DNA from: Clostridiaceae bacterium
GTDB lineage: Bacteria > Bacillota > Clostridia > Lachnospirales > Lachnospiraceae
Length of the DNA stretch: 64,000 bases
NCBI GenBank assembly: GCA_902362725.1
Contig: CABIXM010000009.1
Location: forward strand, 1-64,000
Direction: 5' to 3'
Shown here: positions 17,134 through 25,545 of the stretch, piece after piece
How positions within the stretch are numbered: position 1 is the first letter of the stretch
How the letters are laid out: every line of letters begins with the position of its first letter
The notes under the pieces: generated by a model
Database searches by the model: none
What the model saw: the letters and a program-made list of their open reading frames with translations, nothing else
Told to the model about the DNA's origin: nothing
Translations under genes and position numbers: made by a program

Positions 17134-18135
17134 ATGTCAGATCAGAAAACACCCGGCACCGGCGGGGAACATTATGTACCGTACGGGGAGCGCACCGGCG
17201 GCGAATCCACCGTATACTTCACCAAAGACCTCTCTGCAGAAGGACTGCATAACATATTCCAGAAAGTAGGCGGCCACCTGACTGGAAAAGTAGCCGTCAA
17301 GCTGCACACCGGCGAAAAGCACGGCCCGAACATCATTCCGCGTCCGTGGGTAGAGGCCCTCATCAAAAACGATATCCCGAACGGCAATATCGTCGAGACT
17401 AACACCTACTACGAAGGCGACCGCTACACCACCGAAGCGCACCGGGAAACCCTGAAGGTCAACGGATGGACCTTCTGCCCCGTAGACATTATGGACGAGG
17501 ACGGCACCGCCTTATTCCCCATCAAGGGCGGAAAATGGTTTCATGAAATGTCCGTAGGAAAGAACCTGGCCAATTACGATTCCTTCCTGGCCCTGACTCA
17601 TTTTAAGGGACATACCATGGGTGGCTTCGGCGGATCCAATAAAAACATCGGCATCGGCTGCGCAGACGGCCGCATCGGGAAAAAAAGGATTCACACCGTA
17701 GAAGGATCCGACAACCAGTGGAGCATCGCCGAAGAAGAATTCATGGAGCGCATGACCGAGTCCACCAAATCCGTCTTCGATCATTTCGGCGATAAGATCG
17801 TATACATCAACGTCCTTCGCAACATGTCCGTATCCTGCGACTGCGAAGGCGTGGCAGCAGAGCCGGTAGTCACTCCGAACATCGGTATTGTAGCCTCCAC
17901 CGACATCCTGGCCGTGGATCAGGCTTCCGTAGATCTGGTATACGCCCTGAGCGAGCATGACCATCACGCCCTGGTAGAGCGCATGGAAACCCGCCACGGC
18001 CTGCGCCAGCTCACCTACATGAAAGAGCTGGGTATGGGAAATGACAAGTATCATCTGCTGGATATTGATGAGAACGACAAGGAAATCAGCGTAAAAGAAG
18101 CGGTAAAGGATGTAAAGCCGTTCCACGCGGAATAG
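17134..18135 (+). CDS. DUF362 domain-containing protein
   Basis: A 333-residue DUF362 family protein, by overall pattern: VAVKLHTGEKHGPNIIPRPWVEALI, NTYYEGDRYTTEAHRETLKVNGW, LTHFKGHTMGGFGGSNKNIGIGCADGRIGK, and a late VSCDCEGVAAEPVVTPNIGIVAS segment with paired Cys. Many relatives carry an added 4Fe-4S ferredoxin domain; none is present here. No enzymatic role has been assigned to this form. AAAGGAG precedes the ATG. It is monocistronic, with its own promoter and terminator. Confidence 0.8.
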   Translation: MSDQKTPGTGGEHYVPYGERTGGESTVYFTKDLSAEGLHNIFQKVGGHLTGKVAVKLHTGEKHGPNIIPRPWVEALIKNDIPNGNIVETNTYYEGDRYTTEAHRETLKVNGWTFCPVDIMDEDGTALFPIKGGKWFHEMSVGKNLANYDSFLALTHFKGHTMGGFGGSNKNIGIGCADGRIGKKRIHTVEGSDNQWSIAEEEFMERMTESTKSVFDHFGDKIVYINVLRNMSVSCDCEGVAAEPVVTPNIGIVASTDILAVDQASVDLVYALSEHDHHALVERMETRHGLRQLTYMKELGMGNDKYHLLDIDENDKEISVKEAVKDVKPFHAE

Positions 18136-18193
18136 CAGAAAAGCAGGTGGCGGAGATAGTGAAGACGCTGTGAAAACAGAATACAGAATGGCA

Positions 18194-18229
18194 ACAAAAA
18201 AGGATCCTGTGGCAGGATCCTTTTTTGTT
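18194..18229 (+). terminator. Terminator of the DUF362 gene
   Basis: ACAAAAAAGGATCCTG...CAGGATCCTTTTTTGT: an AAGGATCCTG/CAGGATCCTT stem with TGTGG-side loop bases and a T6 tract. The symmetric A and T runs could make it work in both directions. Confidence 0.8.
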
Positions 18230-18233
18230 GAAG

Positions 18234-18350
18234 CACGCGGGCACGGTGGTAAAGACCATTGGGATTTTCTGCGGCGGTCTGGTAGTGGGCGGCTTTGGTC
18301 AGAGACTGCTTGCAAGCTGCGGCTCGGAAAATATCTGGTATACAATGTAA
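18234..18350 (+). pseudogene. Remnant of a DUF6110-like small membrane protein gene
   Basis: A 5'-truncated open stretch ending in TAA at 18348-18350. It encodes a segment GTVVKTIGIFCGGLVVGGFG followed by QRLLAS. The pattern recalls the N-terminal helix of DUF6110 proteins, which in Lachnospiraceae sit beside CsoR and heavy-metal ATPase genes. There is no start codon with a ribosome site, the upstream end runs into the terminator, and the C-terminal half is missing. It sits 85 bases from csoR. Family recall is from memory only. Confidence 0.4.
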
Positions 18351-18367
18351 ACTGAAAATGCAATAAT

Positions 18368-18421
18368 TTTATAAAAATAGAGTCCCATTATAAGGTGTTT
18401 TGCATACCGGACAATGGGACT
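18368..18421 (-). terminator. Terminator of csoR
   Basis: The inverted repeat AGTCCCATT/AATGGGACT (18381-18389/18413-18421) is followed on the minus strand by CTATTTTTAT. It lies 15 bases after the csoR stop. Confidence 0.7.
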
Positions 18422-18435
18422 TTCATTTTCTGTTT

Positions 18436-18711
18436 CTATTTCATATTCGCGAACCGCTCCATCGCCTTGGTGAAGCTCTCGATAGTCTTATCTGCATCTC
18501 CATGCTGGATGCCGTCCCGGACGCAGTGCTGGATGTGGCCTTCCAGAACCACCTGACCGGCCTTGTGCAGGGCCGACTTGGCGGCGTTGATTTGGGACAG
18601 GATGTCTTCGCAGGGGATATCCTCATCGATCATGCGGTCGATGGCCTGAACCTGGCCGATGATCTTTTTCAATCTGCGGTGCAGATTTTCTGAATCCATG
18701 CATTGTTTCAT
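18436..18711 (-). CDS. csoR: CsoR-family metal-sensing transcriptional repressor
   Basis: A 91-residue all-helical repressor of the CsoR/RcnR family. The Cu(I)-type triad is intact: Cys34 (DIPCEDI), His59 and Cys63 (GHIQHCV). The family core RRLKKIIGQVQAIDRMI lies near the N-terminus. ATG 18711 follows GGGAGG, while the longer upstream frame overlaps the promoter. The usual target is a copper exporter operon; here the only metal pump in the window is the P1B ATPase at 7-9 kb, whose promoter has a matching box. No such box was seen in its own promoter. Confidence 0.9.
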   Translation of the reverse strand: MKQCMDSENLHRRLKKIIGQVQAIDRMIDEDIPCEDILSQINAAKSALHKAGQVVLEGHIQHCVRDGIQHGDADKTIESFTKAMERFANMK

Positions 18712-18748
18712 AAAATGATACCTCCCGGAAAATTCATATGTTAGTCCA

Positions 18749-18777
18749 ATTATAAAAGGAATCCATGGAACTGTCAA
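18749..18777 (-). promoter_or_regulatory. Promoter of csoR
   Basis: Perfect consensus on the minus strand: TTGACA (18777-18772), 17 bases, TATAAT (18754-18749). No GGGG-type operator overlaps it, so csoR looks constitutive. Confidence 0.8.
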
Positions 18778-18979
18778 GCGAGCCGGAAGGGAACAGGACA
18801 GATAAAAACCAAAGGAAAATGCAGGCTGGAATAGATAAAATCAACTGTACAGACATCGTTCCCTGCGTTATAATACAGCATAACAGCACTCTGCGTCTCA
18901 GGTTTGGAGCCGGCGCGGAGCGGATGAAAAATGTTAGCGGACAGAAACGGTAACAGAAACCAACGAGGAGCGAAAAAAT

Positions 18980-20293
18980 ATGTACAAGGAAGTCGCAAAA
19001 TTAATATTATACCGGGATCTGGGAGAAAACAGCATTCTCCGGAAGCTGGCCGGTATTTTCGAGGATTATGAAAAGGATAACTGCAGTGCGGCGGAGCTGA
19101 CCACGCGGATCTACGAACAGATGAAAGCTTTGCTTGATCTGTCCACCGTGTATGGCTTTGACGAAAATCTCTGGCACAATTACCTGACCTTCATTCTCTT
19201 AACCAATGAGAATTCCTTCAGTATGACCAGCGAGAAGGTGGGAGCCAACGACGGAACCGTCAACCATTTCGCAAAGGCGGATTTCAAGGTGTTCAAGAAC
19301 CTGTTTGATTACGATTTCAGCGCCATCGAGCGGGATCTGGAGATCGACTGCTTCAGCACCGTCTGCCACTATAAGGCCATCGGCAAGAAGGAGCGCATGT
19401 ACAATAAGAACGTCAGCGAGAAAGTCCAGGCCGTGAGCCGCCAGATTGAACAGGCGAAGGATGAAAATGAAATCTTTACAATAATTACAGATTTTTACAA
19501 AGCCTACGGTGTGGGCATGTTCGGTCTGAATAAGGCCTTCCGCATCAAGGCGGTGGCGAACGGCGTGGAATTCCTTCCGGTCAATAACACGGAGCAGGTG
19601 CTCTTAAAAGATCTGGTAGGCTATGAAATTCAGAAGAAAAAGCTGGTGGACAATACGGAAGCCTTTGTGAAGGGACTTCCGGCCAACAACGTGCTGCTTT
19701 TCGGCGACGCCGGCACCGGAAAATCTACCAGTATCAAGGCGATTCTGAACGAGTATTACGATCAGGGTCTGCGAATGATTGAGATTTACAAGCACCAGTT
19801 TCAGGATTTGTCTTCCGTCATTGCCCAGATTAAGAACCGGAACTACCGCTTCATTATCTACATGGACGATCTGTCCTTCGAGGAGTTTGAGATCGAGTAT
19901 AAGTTCCTGAAGGCGGTCATCGAGGGAGGTATGGAAACCAAGCCGGATAATGTGCTGATTTATGCGACCTCCAACCGCCGTCATTTGATCCGGGAGACCT
20001 GGGGAGACCGGAGTGACATGGAGCAGGACGAGGGTATGCACCGTTCCGACACCATGCAGGAGAAGCTGTCCCTGGTGGCCCGTTTTGGTGTGACCATCAA
20101 TTTCTCCAAGCCTACCCAGAAGGAGTATTTCCAGATTGTGACAGAGCTGGCAAAGCGTTATCCGGAGATTACCCTGACCGACGAACAGCTCTGCGCCGAG
20201 GCCAACAAGTGGGAGCTGAGCCACGGCGGTATCTCCGGCAGAACGGCCCAGCAGTTTATCAATTATCTGGCAGGAAAATCAGAGAACGTGTAA
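18980..20293 (+). CDS. DUF815-family AAA ATPase
   Basis: A 437-residue DUF815 protein. A helical N-terminal region (1 to about 200) precedes an AAA-type ATPase with Walker A GDAGTGKS (242-249), a Walker-B-like [11 protein letters not shown], and the sensor region [16 protein letters not shown]. The second half includes the family stretch [17 protein letters not shown]. No firm function is known for the family; it looks like a remodelling or loader ATPase. It appears to stand alone, with GAGGAG before the ATG. Confidence 0.85.
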   Translation: MYKEVAKLILYRDLGENSILRKLAGIFEDYEKDNCSAAELTTRIYEQMKALLDLSTVYGFDENLWHNYLTFILLTNENSFSMTSEKVGANDGTVNHFAKADFKVFKNLFDYDFSAIERDLEIDCFSTVCHYKAIGKKERMYNKNVSEKVQAVSRQIEQAKDENEIFTIITDFYKAYGVGMFGLNKAFRIKAVANGVEFLPVNNTEQVLLKDLVGYEIQKKKLVDNTEAFVKGLPANNVLLFGDAGTGKSTSIKAILNEYYDQGLRMIEIYKHQFQDLSSVIAQIKNRNYRFIIYMDDLSFEEFEIEYKFLKAVIEGGMETKPDNVLIYATSNRRHLIRETWGDRSDMEQDEGMHRSDTMQEKLSLVARFGVTINFSKPTQKEYFQIVTELAKRYPEITLTDEQLCAEANKWELSHGGISGRTAQQFINYLAGKSENV

Positions 20294-20382
20294 ACCCAGA
20301 AGCGTAGATTGCGGAAATATAAGGACAGAAAAATAGGAAATATGTAGCAGGAGGTGCGTATATGCATCTCCTGTTTTTACGT

Positions 20383-20520
20383 GAGCAACGAGTCAAAGTC
20401 CGTGCTTGCACGAGACCTTGACGGTGCTAAGCGCCAGTGGCACTTGTTCAGCACTGACCGAAGTGGAACGTAGATGCCGCGATAACGAGTAAAATTCGCA
20501 AAGCGTATGTTATCTCGTTG
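20383..20520. repeat. Structured intergenic element, possible dispersed repeat
   Basis: 138 bases with dense small inverted repeats: CGTGC-TT-GCACG, GATAAC/GTTATC, GGTGCT.../AGCACTGACC and an outer GCAACGAG/CTCGTTGT pair, between the DUF815 gene and the convergent ABC permease stop. No ORF fits. The outer pair joins its two ends, as expected for a folded RNA or a palindromic dispersed unit. It could also act as a terminator for the convergent genes, though it lacks a clean T-tract. Confidence 0.4.
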
Positions 20521-21324
20521 TTACCGTCGTGTCAACCTCCGCTCCGCCACATTCAACCCCTGATACAGCCCCATGGCCAGCCCGCACAGGATGACGATAG
20601 ACATCAGCACCAGATCCAGCTGAAACACCTGGCTGCCATAGATAATCAGATACCCAAGCCCTCGGCGGCTCCCGATAAATTCCCCGATGATGACGCCCAC
20701 CAGGCAGAGCCCGATATTGACCTTCATAGTATTCAGAAAAATGGGCACGGAGCCGGGCAGCACCACCTTCCAGAGCACGTCGCCCCGATCTCCGCCCAGG
20801 GTATAGATAAGCTTGATTTTCTCCGCTGAAATCTGCTGAAAGCCTGTGTACAGAGTCAGAATGCTGCCAAAGACTGCCACGGAGATTCCGGCCACAATGA
20901 TGGTTCGTATATTGGCACCCAGCCAGACGATGAGAAGCGGGGCCAGGGCGGATTTGGGCAGACTGTTTAAGACCACCAGATAAGGCTCCAGAGTGCGGGA
21001 CAGCCCCGGCGACAGCCAGAGCAGCACGGCGGTCAGAAGACTTAAGAGAAAGACCAGCAGAAAGCTCACCAGCGTCTCCAGAAGAGTCACGCCCACATGG
21101 AGAAATATGGAGCCGTCCCGTCCCATGGAGAGAAAAGTGCGGACCACCCGGGTGGGACTGCTGAAAATAAAGGCGTCGATGAGGTGCATCCTCGTGCTGG
21201 CCTCCCATAAAACCAGAAAGCCAAGGAAAATGAGAAGCCTTGCCAGCCGCACCCGGTTCCGGAGCCGGGTCTGGTTTTTCAGAAAATTCTGCTGAGCCAG
21301 GGAGCAATTTGTAAGATCAGGCAT
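20521..21324 (-). CDS. ABC transporter permease (SsuC/TauC/NitT type)
   Basis: A 267-residue inner-membrane permease of the binding-protein-dependent importer family for sulfonates, nitrate, taurine or thiamine precursors. About six hydrophobic helices are visible, with the EAA-type loop near FQQISAEKIKLIYTLGGDRGDVLWKVVLPGSVP. It overlaps the ATPase gene by 8 bases (ATGCCTGA), so the two are coupled. No substrate-binding protein gene lies on either side, so the substrate cannot be named. Confidence 0.85.
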   Translation of the reverse strand: MPDLTNCSLAQQNFLKNQTRLRNRVRLARLLIFLGFLVLWEASTRMHLIDAFIFSSPTRVVRTFLSMGRDGSIFLHVGVTLLETLVSFLLVFLLSLLTAVLLWLSPGLSRTLEPYLVVLNSLPKSALAPLLIVWLGANIRTIIVAGISVAVFGSILTLYTGFQQISAEKIKLIYTLGGDRGDVLWKVVLPGSVPIFLNTMKVNIGLCLVGVIIGEFIGSRRGLGYLIIYGSQVFQLDLVLMSIVILCGLAMGLYQGLNVAERRLTRR

Positions 21325-22084
21325 GGTCGTTCAGCTCCTTCCAGATGGTGTTGAAATAATCCTTGAATTCCGGCGCGCTGCGGGAACGCATGGGCGTGCG
21401 GTTAGCCAAATCAAACTTGACAGGCACCCGTTTCCGGATGCACCCGGGCCGCGCGGAGAGCACCAGCACCTCGTCGGCCATACTGATGGCCTCCGACAGA
21501 TCGTGGGTCACAAGAACCGCCGTCTTCTCCTCCTTTTTAATAATCTCATAGATATCGTCGCAGACCGTCAGCCGGGTCTGATAATCCAGCGCTGAAAAGG
21601 GTTCATCCAGAAGCAGCAGATCCGGCTCCAGCGCCAGGGTACGGATCAGCGCCGCTCTTTGCCGCATACCGCCGGAGAGTTGGGAAGGGCGGGCGTTCCG
21701 AAAACCGGACAGGCCGTAGGAGTCCAGCATGTGATCGACTTTTTGAAGCTTTTCGGGCGTCTTTTGATGCTGAATTTCCAGGCCCAGCAGCACATTGGTG
21801 TAGACAGTACGCCACTCAAAGAGGTGATCCCTCTGAAGCATATAGCCGATGTTGGCCCGGGCCTCCCGGACCGGCAGGCCGTGGAGCAGGATACGTCCCT
21901 CCTCCGGCAGAAGGAGGCCGGAAATCAGCGAGAGCAGCGTGGATTTTCCACAGCCGCTGGGTCCCACGATGGCCAGAAAATGCCCGGCCTCAAGTGTAAA
22001 AGAAATATCGGAAAGAGCCGGAGTTTCGCCCTCCGCCTGATGGTAGGCGAAGCCGACATGCTCCAGCGTAAGCAGCGGATTCAT
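21317..22084 (-). CDS. ABC transporter ATP-binding protein (SsuB/TauB type)
   Basis: A 255-residue ATPase with Walker A GPSGCGKST, signature LSGGMRQRAALIRTLA, Walker B LLLLDEPFSALD and switch His in VLVTHDLSEA. It energises the permease that follows. ATG 22084 is preferred (AGGAGG 7 bases upstream) over TTG 22090. First gene of a two-gene operon; the upstream region shared with the response regulator gene is rich in dyads. Confidence 0.88.
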   Translation of the reverse strand: MNPLLTLEHVGFAYHQAEGETPALSDISFTLEAGHFLAIVGPSGCGKSTLLSLISGLLLPEEGRILLHGLPVREARANIGYMLQRDHLFEWRTVYTNVLLGLEIQHQKTPEKLQKVDHMLDSYGLSGFRNARPSQLSGGMRQRAALIRTLALEPDLLLLDEPFSALDYQTRLTVCDDIYEIIKKEEKTAVLVTHDLSEAISMADEVLVLSARPGCIRKRVPVKFDLANRTPMRSRSAPEFKDYFNTIWKELNDHA

Positions 22085-22161
22085 AGGCAAGCCTCCTGAT
22101 ACTATATAGTTAGTTTATGGAAAAATAAAGAAGGGTGTGACTGAAACAAGGAAGAACTATC

Positions 22162-22254
22162 CGGGATGATATCCCGAGTATGGCAGCGCGAAATCATGCG
22201 CAGGCATGATTTCTGTGCATATACATCATGGTTGATCAAAGCTCAACCATGATG
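22162..22254. promoter_or_regulatory. Three adjacent hairpins in a divergent control region
   Basis: Three dyads lie between the ABC operon and the response regulator gene: CGGGAT-GAT-ATCCCG (22162-22176), AAATCATGC/GCATGATTT (22191-22212) and a perfect 12-bp stem CATCATGGTTGA/TCAACCATGATG (22224-22254). None is followed by a clear T-tract. They may be operators or leader structures for either transcription unit. Confidence 0.45.
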
Positions 22255-22269
22255 CAAATATGATGCAGA

Positions 22270-22288
22270 TATGATACACTCTATCATA
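22270..22288 (+). promoter_or_regulatory. Dyad upstream of the response regulator gene
   Basis: TATGATA-CACTC-TATCATA, a perfect 7-bp inverted repeat ending just before the GAAGGAGAG ribosome site. Its size and place suit an autoregulatory operator, though OmpR-type regulators more often use direct repeats. Confidence 0.4.
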
Positions 22289-22305
22289 TAGAAGGAGAGA
22301 GTAAA

Positions 22306-22959
22306 ATGCTGCAAATCTTAGTGGTGGAGGACGAACAATCCATTTCCAATCTGATAAAGATCAATCTGACCAGGGCCGGGTATGCCTGCGACTGCGCCTA
22401 CGACGGGCTGGCGGCGGTGGATATGCTGGATAAAAAGCCCTACGATCTGGTGCTTCTGGATATCATGCTGCCCGGGGCAGACGGCTACGAGATCATGGAT
22501 TATATCGCGCCCCTGGAGATCCCGGTGATTTTTCTGACGGCGAAAGCGAGCGTGGCGGATCGGGTGAAGGGACTCCGCATGGGGGCGGACGATTACCTGA
22601 CCAAGCCCTTTGAAATTATCGAGCTTCTGGCCCGGGTGGAATCGGTGCTGCGGCGCTACCACAAGACCGAACAGGTGCTGACTGAGGGCGACCTGGTCGT
22701 CGATACAGCCTCCCGGACGGTCACAAAGAAGGGCGAGACCATCAGCCTTACGAAAAAGGAATTTGATCTGCTCCTGCTCTTTGTACGTAATAAAAATATC
22801 GCCCTTTACCGGGAGACCATCTACGAGCGCATCTGGGGCGGCGAATACATGGGCGACAGCCGGACCGTGGATCTGCATGTGCAGCGGATGCGGAAAAAAG
22901 CGGGCCTGGAGGAGCAGATTCAGACCGTGTACAGAGTAGGATACCGCTATTGTCCGTAA
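22306..22959 (+). CDS. OmpR/PhoB-family response regulator
   Basis: 217 residues: a receiver domain with acidic pocket E8/D9 and phospho-acceptor Asp52 (LVLLDIMLPG), and Lys in LTKPFE; then a winged-helix DNA-binding domain (about 125-217, ending TVYRVGYRYCP). Paired with the histidine kinase 96 bases downstream. The divergent ABC transporter and the third gene at 24.5 kb are the natural target candidates. Confidence 0.92.
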   Translation: MLQILVVEDEQSISNLIKINLTRAGYACDCAYDGLAAVDMLDKKPYDLVLLDIMLPGADGYEIMDYIAPLEIPVIFLTAKASVADRVKGLRMGADDYLTKPFEIIELLARVESVLRRYHKTEQVLTEGDLVVDTASRTVTKKGETISLTKKEFDLLLLFVRNKNIALYRETIYERIWGGEYMGDSRTVDLHVQRMRKKAGLEEQIQTVYRVGYRYCP

Positions 22960-23055
22960 TCAGTACGGGGAATAAAGCTATCTGCGGCAACTGGTTTAGA
23001 ATATAGACTGTTCGGAGGCAGAACGCAGAGTATAAAAATGAAAAGAGGATAACGG

Positions 23056-24513
23056 ATGAAATTTTCCTGGAAAATCAGTATTTCCATGCTGGTCATCAGT
23101 ATGCTGGTGATGGGACTGGGCGGCTATGCACTTTTAGACGCTTTGTTTTCGTCGTCCTGGCAGCGGGAGACCCGGAACGCGGCGGAGGAAAACCGAATGC
23201 TGGCCTATTCCTTCGTGGCCTACTGGAATACCACGGTACAGGAATGGCAGAATTTTACAGATGAAGAAATTCAGAAAACAGCGGAGGCCATGTCCCAGGG
23301 AATGACGGACAGCGGCCTGACCTTCCGCATCTATGACGGGGATGGCCAGCCTCTCTACATGGAAAAACAAATCTCCTACGATCAGGAGAAGGAAAAAGAC
23401 ATCCAAAAGCTCATCAAGGCCGCATCCGGGGAAACCCGCGCCCGGGAGCTCCGCGAGGAAAACGGCACATACGAGCTGGCCACCATGAGCAGCATTCAGC
23501 TGGGAGAGAAGCGGACGCTCTATCTGGAAAGCGACCGGGACGTGACACCCCTTTTTAACGACCGGGCCGATCAGTACCGGATTTACCGCCGGTGGATGCT
23601 GGTGGTTCTGTTTTTAGAGCTTTCGGTGTGCTATTTGATGACCGTATGGCTTCTGAAGCCCCTGCACCGTCTCTCCCGGGCCGCCAGACGGATTGCGAGC
23701 GGCGACATGGAGGTGCGGGCCCGAGTGGAATCCGAGGACGAGGTGGGAAGGCTTACCCGGGATTTCAACCGGATGGCAGACCACCTGGAGCAGCAGTTTA
23801 CGGAGCTTCAGGATACGGCCAGACGGCAGGAGGATTTTATCGGAAGCTTTGCCCATGAGCTGAAGACTCCGCTGACCTCGATGATTGGCTACGCGGATAT
23901 GCTGCGGAGCCGAGAGATGACGGAAGAGGAACGGATGGACGCGGCCAATTATATTTTTAAAGAAGGAAAGCGGCTGGAGGCCCTGTCCTTTAAGCTTCTG
24001 GATCTGATGGTACTCCGCCATCAGGAGCTTGCGAAAAGACGCGTGTCCACCGAGTGGCTGGCGGAGGAAATCCGGGGGATCCTGGAGCCTGCCCTGGAAA
24101 AGCAGGAGATCCGTCTTTGGGTGTCGGTAGAGGACAGGCAGGTGGAGCTGGAGCCGGATCTGATGAAAACGGTGCTGATGAATCTTCTGGACAATGGCCG
24201 GAAGGCCATGGAGGGCAGCGACCGGGAAAAGAGGCTGACGCTGCTGGGGCGTCCGGAGCAGGGAGGTTATGCCTTTTATGTGTGCGACAAGGGAAAGGGC
24301 GTGCCGGAGGCAGAGCTTAGCCGGATCACGGAAGCCTTTTACATGGTGGATAAATCCCGCTCCCGGAAGCAGGGCGGAGCGGGTCTGGGACTGTCCATCT
24401 GTGCGGAAATCGTAAAGCGTCATGGAGGCAGACTGGATTTTCAGAGCGAGGAAGGAAAAGGAACCCTGGTAAGGGTATGGCTGCCGGAACAGGCCGGGGA
24501 GGAGAAAGCATGA
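23056..24513 (+). CDS. Membrane sensor histidine kinase
   Basis: A 485-residue kinase. A first membrane helix (about 7-30), an extracytoplasmic sensor (about 31-178), a second helix (181-200), HAMP (about 200-250), a DHp domain with His267 in SFAHELKTPLTSM, and an HATPase domain (LMNLLDNGRKAM, CDKGKGVP, GGAGLGLSICAEIVKRHGG). Partner of the OmpR-type regulator upstream. Its stop overlaps the start of the next gene (ATGA). The signal it senses is unknown. Confidence 0.92.
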   Translation: MKFSWKISISMLVISMLVMGLGGYALLDALFSSSWQRETRNAAEENRMLAYSFVAYWNTTVQEWQNFTDEEIQKTAEAMSQGMTDSGLTFRIYDGDGQPLYMEKQISYDQEKEKDIQKLIKAASGETRARELREENGTYELATMSSIQLGEKRTLYLESDRDVTPLFNDRADQYRIYRRWMLVVLFLELSVCYLMTVWLLKPLHRLSRAARRIASGDMEVRARVESEDEVGRLTRDFNRMADHLEQQFTELQDTARRQEDFIGSFAHELKTPLTSMIGYADMLRSREMTEEERMDAANYIFKEGKRLEALSFKLLDLMVLRHQELAKRRVSTEWLAEEIRGILEPALEKQEIRLWVSVEDRQVELEPDLMKTVLMNLLDNGRKAMEGSDREKRLTLLGRPEQGGYAFYVCDKGKGVPEAELSRITEAFYMVDKSRSRKQGGAGLGLSICAEIVKRHGGRLDFQSEEGKGTLVRVWLPEQAGEEKA

Positions 24514-25460
24514 GAAGAAAAAACATGAGAAGAAAAAACTGCAGATCCCGCAAAAGCTGGCTTCTGACCGTGGGAGCGCTGCTTCTGGCGGCGTCCGTGG
24601 GCTTTGGCGTTCCCCTGCTTTTAAGGAAATGGCAGGACGACAGGCGTCTGTCTGTGGTGGAGACGGAGGAAGCGCCGGAGGTGCGGATTACGTCCCAGAC
24701 AGAGCTTAGTATGGTAGAAAAGGCGGAGCTGTTTCAAAGCGCCGACGCGAGCACCACGGTATTGGAAAAAGGGAAAAATTACGACGTGACCGGAAGCCTT
24801 GCGAAAGCGGAGGAAGAGCTTGCCATCTTATGCGAAATGGGCGTACTGGACGAAACCTTCCGCACAGCCGAAATGACAGAACAGAGTGCGGATCTGATTT
24901 TCTATATCGACCCCAGCGGGGAAAAATCCATGATTATCTGGAGGCTGAATTCCCTAATCGACACGGAGAAGGGCAGATGGATTCTGGAAGCTGCCCTGGA
25001 TGACGAGACCGGTAAGCTTCTGGTGCTGGGCATTCAGGAGTGGAACGAGGGGTATGGGAATGGAATCCGTTTCGGCGCGGCGGCGACCGATTCGGACGTG
25101 ACGGATTCAGACGTGACGGATTCAGACGTGACAGATTCAGACGTGACAGATCGGGCTCAAAAATTCGGCTCCTATCTGGGCCTGACAACAGAGCGCGTTA
25201 CGCAGAGCTGGGAGCTGGCAGATGCCATACTTTCCGATGGAGATAAGACGGACTATGACAATCAGGTGCGCCTTTACGAAAAGAAGGGCTATACCGAAGA
25301 AGAGGCCAGAAGGCTGGTAAGCGAGGAATGGGGTATCAGCGATATGAATCCGGACGGTTCCCGGACGGCTCAGGTTGTTTACCGTGAGGGAGACAAGGGA
25401 GAAGTCAATTACTATCTCCGCCTCGGTTCCTCCGGTCTTGCCATTTATTTTGCCCTATAG
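24510..25460 (+). CDS. Exported membrane-anchored protein of the two-component operon
   Basis: A 316-residue protein, not recognised. ATG 24510 overlaps the kinase stop and follows GGGGAGGAG. A very basic start (RRKNMRRKNCRSRKS) is followed by one hydrophobic helix (about 18-38), so most of the protein probably lies outside the membrane. The middle region has four exact TDSDV repeats (bases 25086-25145) and a following partial one, an acidic, possibly flexible or cation-binding spacer. The tight coupling suggests it modulates the kinase or is part of the envelope function it controls. Confidence 0.75.
   Translation: MRRKNMRRKNCRSRKSWLLTVGALLLAASVGFGVPLLLRKWQDDRRLSVVETEEAPEVRITSQTELSMVEKAELFQSADASTTVLEKGKNYDVTGSLAKAEEELAILCEMGVLDETFRTAEMTEQSADLIFYIDPSGEKSMIIWRLNSLIDTEKGRWILEAALDDETGKLLVLGIQEWNEGYGNGIRFGAAATDSDVTDSDVTDSDVTDSDVTDRAQKFGSYLGLTTERVTQSWELADAILSDGDKTDYDNQVRLYEKKGYTEEEARRLVSEEWGISDMNPDGSRTAQVVYREGDKGEVNYYLRLGSSGLAIYFAL
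25086..25151 (+). repeat. 15-bp tandem repeat encoding TDSDV
   Basis: Four 15-bp units (25086-25100, 25101-25115, 25116-25130, 25131-25145) of the form ACGGATTCAGACGTG with one to three base changes each, plus 6 bases of a fifth. Unit length is a multiple of three, so copy-number change would keep the reading frame. Confidence 0.85.
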
Positions 25461-25471
25461 CGCAAACTTCC

Positions 25472-25500
25472 TTGAAAAATGTCGATATCTATGCTATTTT
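25472..25500 (+). promoter_or_regulatory. Promoter of xpt
   Basis: TTGAAA (25472-25477), 17 bases, TATTTT (25495-25500), 45 bases before the xpt ATG. The leader is too short to hold the purine riboswitch often seen before xpt. Confidence 0.55.
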
Positions 25501-25545
25501 TAAAGATAACATTAGTAGAAAGAAACGACAAAAAGGAGAAAAACC

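Noticed and set aside
20510..21307. 265-codon minus-strand open frame overlapping the ABC permease in another frame
   Set aside because: Its protein is rich in Gly, Arg and Ser without helices, whereas the other frame gives a proper permease coupled to the ATPase.
25460..25545. Purine riboswitch before xpt
   Set aside because: The leader after the likely promoter is only about 45 bases, too short for the three-way junction, and no conserved core was seen.
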